From contig DATGZX010000190.1 in the NCBI GenBank assembly GCA_035296965.1, positions 1 through 10,733 on the forward strand: a stretch of DNA of 10,733 bases, in the 5' to 3' direction. The DNA comes from DATGZX01 sp035296965. GTDB taxonomy: Bacteria > Planctomycetota > Planctomycetia > Gemmatales > Gemmataceae. The notes beneath the pieces were generated by a model. The model searched no databases. It was not told the DNA's origin and saw only the letters and a program-made list of their open reading frames with translations. The translations under genes and the position numbers were made by a program. Shown here in pieces: positions 1-6,846 of this stretch (position 1 is the stretch's first letter; each line of letters starts with the position of its first letter).

Positions 1-298
1 TTTCTGAAGCAACTCGCTTCAGCATATCGCCCGCGTCTGCGGGTACAAGCGAGGCGAGCAAGAAAGGGGAAGGGACCTCGATGTAGGTGGCTCATTTCGG
101 CCAGCCAAAGACGAAGGCGTCCTCCCCCACGGGAGCACCCCGCGCGATCGAAACGAGGAAGGAGACCCAGAATCGCAGCGTGTTCTCAAGGAACGAGACC
201 AAGAAGGAGACACCTTTTGCGCAACCCTGGGCGATCTAGACAAGGAAAGAGGCGTCGTTGGTGTCTCCCTCCAAACGCTCGAACCTGCTGCTGAATTC
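1..298. other. Unassigned stretch upstream of the IS66 fragment
   Basis: I recognise no gene here. The plus-strand frame that later encodes the IS66 fragment is open from position 8, but the translation before about residue 97 is rich in charged residues and does not resemble the N-terminal or zinc-finger regions of IS66 transposases. It is probably decayed or rearranged DNA. The purine-rich run around 140-250 contains loosely similar GAAGGAGAC-type words. An opposite-strand reading frame (19-318) is arginine/serine-rich and looks like a shadow. Confidence 0.4.
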
Positions 299-573
299 CT
301 GCTCGGTCCCACGGGCACTGTGACCGACGGCTTGCAGCGGTTGGAACTCCTACTCCGGCCGATTTACGAGGCGATCAAGCAGCGAAATCCTCGAGGGGAT
401 TTGCATCAAGGCGATGAGACGCGGTGGCCGGTGTTCGTCCGCCTGGAAGGCAAGGAGGGACACGGCTGGTGGTTGTGGCTGATCAAGGGCCTGGACACGG
501 TGGCCTATCTGCTGGATCCCACTCGCAGTCACACGGTCCCCGAGAACCACTATGGGGCCGAGTCGAGGCTCCC
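299..573 (+). pseudogene. IS66-family transposase fragment
   Basis: This is an internal piece of an IS66-type DDE transposase (TnpC). From about 299 the frame reads GTVTDGLQRLELLLRPIYEA, typical of the segment just before the catalytic core. It is followed by GDETRWPVF, which carries the first catalytic Asp (codon 413-415), then by EGKEGHGWWLWL and LDPTRSHTVPENHYG, both standard IS66 blocks. Roughly 90 residues remain of a protein usually near 500; the N-terminal domains, the second Asp and the Glu are all missing. Similarity stops at about codon 565 and the reading frame ends at 598 inside an unrelated palindrome. The first possible start in frame is a GTG at 320, but no intact protein is expected. 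It is evidence of past insertion-sequence activity next to the defence cassette. Confidence 0.8.
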
Positions 574-619
574 GGGGTCAGACCGAGTTTCAAGTTAACT
601 TGAAACTCGGTCTGACCCC
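574..619. repeat. Perfect 46-bp palindrome (GGGGTCAGACC hairpin element)
   Basis: Two 23-bp arms are exact reverse complements with no loop, centred on GTTAAC between 596 and 597. The outer end is GGGGTCAGACC, a motif often seen in orphan hairpins mobilised by IS200/IS605- or RAYT-type tyrosine transposases. It starts exactly where the IS66 similarity ends, so it probably marks the insertion point. A related element sharing GGGGTCAGAC and a central AGTTAACT lies at 8479-8536. No matching transposase is in the window. Confidence 0.85.
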
Positions 620-652
620 AACGCCTGCGCGGTCTGACCCCAACGCCTGCGC
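609..652. repeat. 22-bp tandem duplication, two perfect copies
   Basis: Positions 609-630 and 631-652 are identical. The unit comprises the last 11 bases of the palindrome's right arm (GGTCTGACCCC) plus 11 bases of flank (AACGCCTGCGC). It is therefore a duplication of the outer end of the hairpin element rather than of an independent sequence. Confidence 0.9.
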
Positions 653-682
653 AATCCCTGCAACGTAAAATATGTTCTTGTG

Positions 683-1027
683 ATGGGTAGACGGAGCGAA
701 ATTGCCGACAACGATGAGAGAGTTCGGCGGCTGAAAGTGATGCAGAATCCGCTAGACTTTAAGATAATGTCATATGACGGCTTATGCGAAGCGCTGCATG
801 CAAAATACCCTTTGTATTTGGGCGTCAGAAAAAATGAATACTACGAGATACGCTCTACGATGTATTGCGGTGAAGCTCCATTCGTTTACATGCCGCCGGA
901 AACACTCAGGATTAACGAATTACTTAGAAAAGATATTGTGAAACATCGTGATGACTGGATATGTATGGGGAAGGATCTTAGAGGAAAAATGTTAGACCAA
1001 GTGCTGCCGCAGATATTGAACTACTAA
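683..1027 (+). CDS. Hypothetical protein, AT-richer small gene
   Basis: I do not recognise this protein. It is 114 residues from the ATG at 683, with a GTG directly before it at 680 giving 115. No clear Shine-Dalgarno sequence precedes either, so the start is uncertain; an internal ATG at 740 is possible. The product is soluble-looking, with no signal peptide or membrane segment. It is rich in Tyr, Arg and Lys, with an acidic-basic C-terminal half (RINELLRKDIVKHRDDW). The DNA is visibly AT-richer than everything around it: line 901-960 is only about one third G+C. A 115-codon frame that stays open in AT-rich DNA is more convincing than one in GC-rich DNA. This suggests a real gene, probably acquired separately from its neighbours. 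It lies between the hairpin element and the defence cassette, in the same direction as vsr but about 500 bp away. Confidence 0.5.
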   Translation: MGRRSEIADNDERVRRLKVMQNPLDFKIMSYDGLCEALHAKYPLYLGVRKNEYYEIRSTMYCGEAPFVYMPPETLRINELLRKDIVKHRDDWICMGKDLRGKMLDQVLPQILNY

Positions 1028-1533
1028 CTTAAGCGGATTGTCCTCATTTTAGGTAAAACCCTCGGGTCAAGCAGGGCAGATGCGTACTTCGGATGCCAGA
1101 GAACTGCGAGGTTGCACGGGGTCTGGACGAACGGTTGCGTGAAAACCGCCTCGTACCTGTTGATTCTCCAGTCTTATTCTATGCGCATCTCGGTCATGGG
1201 ATGATGAGAGGGGGAAGTCGCGTAATAAAACGCCCTTTATCTTACCCCAATCGGGAGGGTGAACGGGATGGTGCTGGAACGATACCGGTTGCTGTCTCCG
1301 GGTCACCGTAATGCGGACTGGGTATCGGGCGTTCTCCCGCAGGAGCTGATAGACTGGTTGTCGCCGAGAGTCAGCATGCTGCCTATGGACTCCGGGTAGG
1401 AATTCATCCAACAACATAGTGATATGGTGCATTGATAGCGCCGAGTCTCGATCGCTCCACGTTGGGCGTCGTTTCTGTGGGCGTCTGTCTTCGACGAACT
1501 GCGAGTGGTCTGGCGAAAAGCCCGCCGGGCTGG
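1028..1533. other. About 500 bp without a recognisable gene
   Basis: Reading frames exist on both strands (plus 1093-1311, minus 1067-1540), but their translations are Arg/Pro/His-rich and resemble no family I know. I found no tRNA, no long inverted repeat and no reverse-transcriptase core. The only local structure noted is a small hairpin at 1519-1531 (AGCCC, GCC loop, GGGCT) just before the vsr ATG. The stretch probably holds the vsr promoter, which I could not locate. Confidence 0.4.
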
Positions 1534-2082
1534 ATGGCAAGCATGGGAGAAGGACCGAAAAGCTCCCGGAAAGCGCCGAGCTTCGACGGCCTCAAGCCGG
1601 CATCCGAAGCCGCATCACGCGCGAAGCGGGCGAATCGAAAGAAGGATTCGCGCCACGAATTGCTCTTGCGCCGGGAGTTGTGGAAGCTGGGCGTCCGCTA
1701 CCGAAAATACGTCGCCAAGCTGCCTGGCAACCCGGATCTGGTGTTCCGCGCGGCTCGCGTGGTCGTTTTCTGTGATGGCGATTTCTGGCACGGCAGGAAC
1801 TGGGATCAACTGCGCGCCGCCCTTGGACACCGCCATAACGCGGATTATTGGATCGCGAAGATTGCGCGGAACCGGGAAAGAGACCAAGAACATGCGACAC
1901 AGCTGAGAAGCGACGGGTGGCTGGTCCTTCGGCTTTGGGAGACGGACATCAGGCGCAATCCCCAGGAAGCGGCAAGGCAGATCAAGGAAGTCGTTGAGCG
2001 GCGAAGAACAGAATATGCGTTTGTTATGGGCGCTGGGAATGGGCAGGAAGCGCCGCACGGAAGAGGTGACTGCGTTCGATGA
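1534..2082 (+). CDS. vsr: Vsr-like DNA mismatch/very-short-patch endonuclease
   Basis: This is a PD-(D/E)XK-fold nuclease of the Vsr family, 182 residues from the ATG at 1534; an ATG at 1543 is equally possible, and neither has a good Shine-Dalgarno. E. coli Vsr nicks beside T:G mismatches made by deamination of 5-methylcytosine. Visible family features are E42 in RHELLLRRELWKLG, D68 in LPGNPDLVF, the FCDGDFWHGR block (79-88) with W85 and H86, DYWIAKIARNRERD (104-117) and the closing DGWLVLRLWETD (127-138). The early segment FDGLKPASEAASRAKRANRK (17-36) is also typical of this subgroup, supporting a start near 1534. Against E. coli Vsr, the active-site His64 position is Asp81 and the zinc-binding Cys/His residues are absent. 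In this context it may be the restriction nuclease or a repair partner of the methyltransferase. It converges on the DUF4420 gene and overlaps its 3' end by 59 nt, so the last 20 or so residues are encoded opposite that gene. Confidence 0.88.
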   Translation: MASMGEGPKSSRKAPSFDGLKPASEAASRAKRANRKKDSRHELLLRRELWKLGVRYRKYVAKLPGNPDLVFRAARVVVFCDGDFWHGRNWDQLRAALGHRHNADYWIAKIARNRERDQEHATQLRSDGWLVLRLWETDIRRNPQEAARQIKEVVERRRTEYAFVMGAGNGQEAPHGRGDCVR

Positions 2083-3043
2083 GCTGCGCAGGCAAGGGCA
2101 GATCGTGGCTAGTCAAATCGACGCGGAAACGGACTTCGGAAACCTCCGGCGGCAAGGGCACGGGGACCGACGGTATGCCGGATGCATCGAGGAAACGAAG
2201 CGATGCGGTTGCGAGCTGACGGTCGAACGATCGCCGCTGCATGCTCCTCCAATCCTGGCCGATGGCGTGAGCGACAACTATGTCGAGGCGGATAAGCAGC
2301 TCTGGATCAGAAACCCGTTGCCGGATGGCGTCGATTAGGTCCGCCATGCTGCTGCCACCCTCGGCTCGCCCAAGCATCACCGACGCAACCAGGACTTGTG
2401 CGCCGGCCGGTGGCCGGAGTTGCTCAAGGCTGAAATGGTGGACGCGCAGGCCGCCACAGGCCGCCTTCACCTCGATCCGCTCGATTCCGCGGACGAAGTC
2501 GAACTTCTCCTCCGGAGCGGAATGCCAGCACGCAAGTAGCGCCGAGGGATCGGCCGCGCTGGCGATGACGAACAACTCGGCCCAGAGGCCGGCAACGGTT
2601 TTCCGCGGTGTTTCTGTAATCTTGCGAAAGAGGTCGATAAGCCGTTCAATGGCATCGGCGATTTGCTGCCGGGATGGGCTGCTGGGCAACGAGGCGATGA
2701 CCGGGTGTAACGAGCGCAGAAAAAACTCATGGAACGCCCGATCGCCCTCCGTGCATCGCAAGACGGAGAGTGTCCGCTCCAGGTCGCCGTCATCGGGTCC
2801 CTGTACGCGGCAGCTCACGAGGTGAATGACCGAAAGGTGCTCTAGCGCGAGCGGGGCGGGGGTGCCGGGCTGAGCGTTATCGGCTTGGATGAGCAGTGCA
2901 GGATGTCCGCTGGTATCTTTACCGACGGCGCACGCGGGGAAGCCGGGCACGGGCTGAGCGCAAAACCTTCCTAGCCCGACGTCCCTTGCAGGCGCGGGCA
3001 GGCTATCGAAAAGACGGACTAGATCCGGGAAAGCACCGCTCAC
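2024..3043 (-). CDS. PD-(D/E)XK motif protein, DUF4420 type (candidate restriction nuclease)
   Basis: The protein has 339 residues, starting at a GTG at 3043 that overlaps the Z1 stop as GTGA, so translation is probably coupled. It matches the DUF4420 group of putative restriction-endonuclease-fold proteins: AGLWAELFVI with E156, then W173, then KFDFVRGIERIEVKAACGG with D182 and the E191-x-K193 pair. After these come VHHFSLEQLR (201-210), the usual downstream block, and a helical C-terminal region. All residues expected for a PD-(D/E)XK metal site are present, so the enzyme looks intact. The family is known from gene clusters with MutL/MORC-like ATPases and Z1 proteins, where it is the likely DNA-cutting effector; cleavage by this protein is inference. 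No terminator is visible between it and the convergent vsr, because the two coding regions overlap. Confidence 0.85.
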   Translation of the reverse strand: MSGAFPDLVRLFDSLPAPARDVGLGRFCAQPVPGFPACAVGKDTSGHPALLIQADNAQPGTPAPLALEHLSVIHLVSCRVQGPDDGDLERTLSVLRCTEGDRAFHEFFLRSLHPVIASLPSSPSRQQIADAIERLIDLFRKITETPRKTVAGLWAELFVIASAADPSALLACWHSAPEEKFDFVRGIERIEVKAACGGLRVHHFSLEQLRPPAGAQVLVASVMLGRAEGGSSMADLIDAIRQRVSDPELLIRLDIVVAHAIGQDWRSMQRRSFDRQLATASLRFLDASGIPSVPVPLPPEVSEVRFRVDLTSHDLPLPAQLIERSHLFRAALPAHSQRP

Positions 3044-5253
3044 GCACCGCCCCCCTGGGGTTGGATCAAAGTATCCCGTCCCATAGCCACGGGCACCCGG
3101 ACGGCGATCAGGGGCACATTCTCGGCGATCAAGTCATTCGGAGTGCCGATGTCGAGATAGTACATCTGCACCGTAAGGCACTGATCGTCTCGCACCTGGG
3201 CATCGCCCGGATACGTTCGGACGCGTTGGCCATTCTGGGTCGCATATTGCGGCCCTTGGAAGGGCTGGACTCGATCGTCCGTGTAATCGCGGCGGCGGCG
3301 CCTGCCCCCGGCCATCAGGAACACCGTGCATAACGCATCCGGCTGCTCGATCAGGTGAAGCTGGATGAGCCTGAGCAAAGGCACCATTTGCTGCGAATCT
3401 TCGAGCCGAGTGACGCGGTAGCGGGTCAGCAGCTCCTCGTGGACGGCCTGAAGCGATGCGTCGCGTAGCACAAGGTTTCGGTCGCTGGCCTGGCGGAGGT
3501 CCAGCCCCTCGTATGGGCCGAAAGCATGCGCTGCCTGGAATTGTTCGAAGACGGTGCGGTTCGCCGCCAATGCATCGGCAGAATCATGCGGCCCCTTCGG
3601 ATGTATCCATGTATCGCCGAATCGAATCTGCATATAAGGGATGTCAATGACATTGTGGCGCGTGGGACGGAGCGGGCGAGGCAGGAAGAATTCGCGCCTC
3701 CATTCCACAAGTGGGCGGCCGGTGTTACTGAATTGGCGCAGTTCAAGGCGAATGTCTTCCTCGTGCTCGACATAGTCGCGGAAAGCGCGGCGCACATCCG
3801 GCCCCACGAATACGCGGCACAGTCCGACATAGTCACGCTTGTAGCCGAAGAAGCGCGCCCGCTGCTGGACCGTATCCGCGTTCCGCATCCCGAGCCCGCG
3901 GGGCATATAGGTCACTGTCAGGCCCTCGACGGTGAAGCCCCGTTCCATCGCTTGTCCTCCGACCAGAATCCACGCATAATTTTCGCCCCAGTTAATCTGG
4001 GGAGTGCGGCGCCTTCCCCGCGTGTTGACCTCGCGAATGTAGGTTTGGGAAATCGCCTGGCGAAGGCGGGCGCGGACCTGATCGAAGGGCGGGATGTTTT
4101 CGACAGTGGGTACCAAGTCATCATATGCCGCCCGGAACAGGTTGATGAGATCGATCTTGTCTTGCTCGTCATCAGGAAGGTCGATGGTCTGCCGCCACAG
4201 CTCGCGGGTAGCCGACACCCAGTTATAAAGCTGCCGCTGCGGGTCGGTCTTCTGCGAGGGATGAACCATCATCGAGCAATTCTGATCGGGCTGTCCGGTG
4301 ATGAGGCCGATCGCAACGCCGGTGAAGTAGAGACGCATGGCGTCAAGGAGGGTCGGCGGCGGTGCGTTCAGCGGATTATTGGGCGTCTGAATCTGTGCGA
4401 CGGGAATGTCGCGGATCAGGTTCGGGCGGCGTATAAAATATTCAGCGCCACCGATGTATCCGTCTCCAGGCGTCAGTATTTCTGCGAAGTCGGGAGAGAG
4501 TACATCGACGATGTTGATCAGCAACGGCGCTTGGGGCGTGGCAGTGTATTGGAGATAGGAATGCCGGGACAGAATAACCTTGAGCGCAAGCAGCCGGCGG
4601 TATGTGGTACTCTCCTCGCCTTGATTAACGAGCGTGTTGAGCCCGGCCTGGTCGCCTTCGTCATCGATGATCAAGGTCGTCGCGTGTTGCAGATCGACTT
4701 GGCGAAGCACATCGATGAGGTTCTGTAGATGCTGGTGTTGCTTCATCACCGTGATGACAATCGTGCGCCGTTCCACCGGCGATGCCGTCGGCGATTCCCA
4801 TTGCAGCAGAGTCTCGCGGATGGCGACGTGGGACTCATCCCGGATCTTGGGCTGAGAGATATGTTGCCAGGGATTGTTGCGGGGGCGGCATTCGAGCCGC
4901 AGCGCGTCGATCAGGCGATCGCGGTTCTGGGAGAACAGGTTATCCTTCGTGCCAGCGATGAGGATGACCATGCGGTAGCCGTTGTCGCGCGCGAGCGCCG
5001 CCACCGTCGTAAAGGATGTGGTCTTCCCGCTTTGAACATAGCCGACCACGAGCCCTGTTTGATTCTGGATCACGGCCCCGGGCGCTATGCAGCGACGGAG
5101 GATGCGTTGCGCTTCGCTGACGATGTGGTCGCGTGCATGGGCTGGAAGGGAAAGCCCATTCGTCTCCGGTCCAGGCTGCGGGTCCCAGCCGCCGCCGGCA
5201 GGCTCAGCGAGGATATCGACGATCATTGGCCCGTCATGGTCTCCGTTGCTCAT
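3040..5253 (-). CDS. Z1-domain P-loop NTPase (helicase-like) of a restriction system
   Basis: The protein is 737 residues from the ATG at 5253, chosen because GAGG lies about 10 nt upstream and the N-terminus fits the family. The longer frame reaching 5448 would run deep into the previous gene. It is a Z1-family member. GLVVGYVQSGKTTSF (67-81) is the Walker A, with K77. TTLIIDDEGDQAG (192-204) is the Walker B. LQYTATPQAP (234-243) is a helicase motif III-like block. GGQAMERGFTVEGLTVTYMP (432-451) and VQQRARFFGYKRDY (462-475) are the hallmark second-half motifs, with arginines suited to nucleotide binding. Z1 proteins resemble superfamily 2 helicases and are found with MutL/MORC ATPases and restriction nucleases. 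The likely role is ATP-driven DNA unwinding or translocation that licenses the downstream nuclease. It starts 13 nt after the GHKL stop and its own stop overlaps the next start. Confidence 0.9.
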   Translation of the reverse strand: MSNGDHDGPMIVDILAEPAGGGWDPQPGPETNGLSLPAHARDHIVSEAQRILRRCIAPGAVIQNQTGLVVGYVQSGKTTSFTTVAALARDNGYRMVILIAGTKDNLFSQNRDRLIDALRLECRPRNNPWQHISQPKIRDESHVAIRETLLQWESPTASPVERRTIVITVMKQHQHLQNLIDVLRQVDLQHATTLIIDDEGDQAGLNTLVNQGEESTTYRRLLALKVILSRHSYLQYTATPQAPLLINIVDVLSPDFAEILTPGDGYIGGAEYFIRRPNLIRDIPVAQIQTPNNPLNAPPPTLLDAMRLYFTGVAIGLITGQPDQNCSMMVHPSQKTDPQRQLYNWVSATRELWRQTIDLPDDEQDKIDLINLFRAAYDDLVPTVENIPPFDQVRARLRQAISQTYIREVNTRGRRRTPQINWGENYAWILVGGQAMERGFTVEGLTVTYMPRGLGMRNADTVQQRARFFGYKRDYVGLCRVFVGPDVRRAFRDYVEHEEDIRLELRQFSNTGRPLVEWRREFFLPRPLRPTRHNVIDIPYMQIRFGDTWIHPKGPHDSADALAANRTVFEQFQAAHAFGPYEGLDLRQASDRNLVLRDASLQAVHEELLTRYRVTRLEDSQQMVPLLRLIQLHLIEQPDALCTVFLMAGGRRRRRDYTDDRVQPFQGPQYATQNGQRVRTYPGDAQVRDDQCLTVQMYYLDIGTPNDLIAENVPLIAVRVPVAMGRDTLIQPQGGGA

Positions 5254-5266
5254 GCCTGACAGTCCT

Positions 5267-6823
5267 CTATGGATTGCTAAGAGCGTCGCGCAACAGTTCG
5301 TTGATATTCCGCCGGAAGGTGCCAGCCATGGATACGCCCGCCTCTCTGGCCGCCGTCTCCGCCAGGCCGATTGCTGCCGCCAGGCGCAGCAGGGGCTCGA
5401 TGCTGGCGGCATCGGTGCCGCCGAAGCGGTCCATGAATGGATGCGCAAGCGACAAGCGGACGCAGATGCAGCGGCGCTCCTGGCCGGCTTCCCTGGCGGC
5501 GGGCCGGTCGCTCACGCTTACCCAGTCGCCGATAGCCGGATCGGTGGCCAACTCGATGATAATGCGCCAGGCCTGCCCCTTCAGCTCGACGTCGATGGTT
5601 CGCTCTGTGGCAAGGGATTCGGCCGGGGGCAATGTGTGAGGCGGCGGCCATGGGTCCGGGCCTGCGTCAATCTCTTTCTCCAGCACCTCCGGGACGTCGT
5701 GGGCGATCACGTCGGCCGTCCGGTCGGCGGCAGTCTTTGCCCCGGCCTGGAGTGATTGGCGCGAGGGGCGGACCCGATATTCCTCGGCCTGGGAGAGCAG
5801 CGGCAGAGGCTGTTGGTTCAGGTGCTGCTCAAGAAACTCAAGGAAGATTTCCTCATGCTCCTCCCACCGGAATCCGTCCTTTGTGTGGCTCACCTCGAAG
5901 CCTTCCAGGTGCAATTCGCCGAACAGACGCTGGTAGCGGTAGCTGTTCGACTTGCCGAAGACCGCATCGGGCCGGTATCCCTCATCGCCGCTTCCCTGGA
6001 TCAGGCGGTTGCGGCGAAACAGGGCGAACCCGGCAGTTGAGACGGAGGCTTTCTCCCGGAGGGCTGCGAATCCCGTGGCCTTCTGCCCTTCCCCGAAATC
6101 GAAGTCGATCTCCTTGCGCCAGAGGACCGGCTCCGCGTTCGGGGTCTTGTAGTAGGGCGCGCGCAGAATGGGCGGGTCCTGGAAGGTCAGCGGATCGCCG
6201 TTGAACCAAAGCGCCATCGTGCCGCTGCGCAAGAAAATGCGGTAGATGCTGGCAAGGTGCTCCTTGATCTTTGAAACGGTCCGGCCCTGGGGGATCTTGT
6301 GCAGCCCTTCTAGGATCAACTCGGTGTAGTGACTGTTCGGGTTGGACTTTGCTGTCCGGATATCAAGCTCTTCGATCCGGTTCTGCACGATATCCGCGAC
6401 GTCGAACGCGACGGTGCGCTCGATCGGCTCCCCCAGTGCCTTGGTGCGGACGGACCATTGGACGGCGAGCCAGCACGCCGCGCTCTTCATGCCCATGCCG
6501 AACTCCGAGAGACCTGACCGATTCGATGGCGGCTCGGCGGGTTTGAACGCCCGTGCATAATCCCTTTCTGCGATTCCGGCGGCATTGTCGCGGACAAGGA
6601 TCCGTCCCGGAGGAGCCGGGTCAAGCTCGATCTCGACCTTGAGTGTAAATCCTTTGCCGTGAAGTGATTCGAGCAGGCCGCGGCTCTCGCTGTAGCTCTG
6701 AAGCGCGTTATCGACAAACTCGGCGGTAGCGAACCACGGCTTGTAGTTCAGGTGCCGAAGGACCGAAAGAATGCTGACTTCAGGGCGGATATTGATCTTG
6801 TCAGCATTTTTATCGTTCGGCAT
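5267..6823 (-). CDS. MutL/MORC-like GHKL ATPase of a restriction-modification cassette
   Basis: The protein is 518 residues from the ATG at 6823. This start is preferred because a full AGGAGGA lies 7 nt upstream. A GTG at 6850, overlapping the methyltransferase stop as GTGA, would add nine residues. It is a GHKL (Bergerat-fold) ATPase close to prokaryotic MORC/MutL homologues. The N box AEFVDNALQS carries E35 and N39, the G1 box is VRDNAAGI (D79), and the G2 loop is GLSEFGMGMKSAA (104-116), a MORC-type lid. A second transducer-like half follows (near FALFRRNRLIQGS), then a family-specific C-terminal region after a Pro-rich linker. I see no MutL endonuclease motif. These ATPases probably clamp or loop DNA on ATP binding and may sense unmethylated DNA for the Z1 and nuclease partners; that is inference. 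All ATPase motifs are intact. Confidence 0.88.
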   Translation of the reverse strand: MPNDKNADKINIRPEVSILSVLRHLNYKPWFATAEFVDNALQSYSESRGLLESLHGKGFTLKVEIELDPAPPGRILVRDNAAGIAERDYARAFKPAEPPSNRSGLSEFGMGMKSAACWLAVQWSVRTKALGEPIERTVAFDVADIVQNRIEELDIRTAKSNPNSHYTELILEGLHKIPQGRTVSKIKEHLASIYRIFLRSGTMALWFNGDPLTFQDPPILRAPYYKTPNAEPVLWRKEIDFDFGEGQKATGFAALREKASVSTAGFALFRRNRLIQGSGDEGYRPDAVFGKSNSYRYQRLFGELHLEGFEVSHTKDGFRWEEHEEIFLEFLEQHLNQQPLPLLSQAEEYRVRPSRQSLQAGAKTAADRTADVIAHDVPEVLEKEIDAGPDPWPPPHTLPPAESLATERTIDVELKGQAWRIIIELATDPAIGDWVSVSDRPAAREAGQERRCICVRLSLAHPFMDRFGGTDAASIEPLLRLAAAIGLAETAAREAGVSMAGTFRRNINELLRDALSNP

Positions 6824-6830
6824 GGGCGCA

Positions 6831-6837
6831 TCCTCCT
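6831..6837 (-). promoter_or_regulatory. Strong Shine-Dalgarno for the GHKL ATPase
   Basis: AGGAGGA on the minus strand lies 7 nt from the ATG at 6823 and sits inside the first codons of the longer GTG-started version. It is the best ribosome binding site in the window. It argues that the ATPase starts at 6823, immediately after the methyltransferase stop. Confidence 0.75.
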
Positions 6838-6846
6838 GGCTTCCGC

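Noticed and set aside
206..268. 9-bp inverted repeat GGAGACACC / GGTGTCTCC
   Set aside because: The arms are short, separated by 45 bp, without further pairing or a nearby gene start; compatible with chance.
1030..1530. Group II intron or retron remnant
   Set aside because: No reverse-transcriptase motif or intron domain V-like hairpin could be identified.
3526..4728. 400-residue plus-strand reading frame opposite the Z1 gene
   Set aside because: It is the complement of a well-supported Z1 coding region in GC-rich DNA, and its translation shows no domain. It is a codon-bias shadow.
5254..5448. 65-residue N-terminal extension of the Z1 protein
   Set aside because: It would overlap the GHKL gene by about 180 nt. 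The extension is Arg/Pro/Cys-rich and unlike the family, and a better start with an SD exists at 5253.
5087..5755. 222-residue plus-strand reading frame opposite the GHKL ATPase and Z1 starts
   Set aside because: It spans the junction of two well-supported minus-strand genes and has no recognisable domain.
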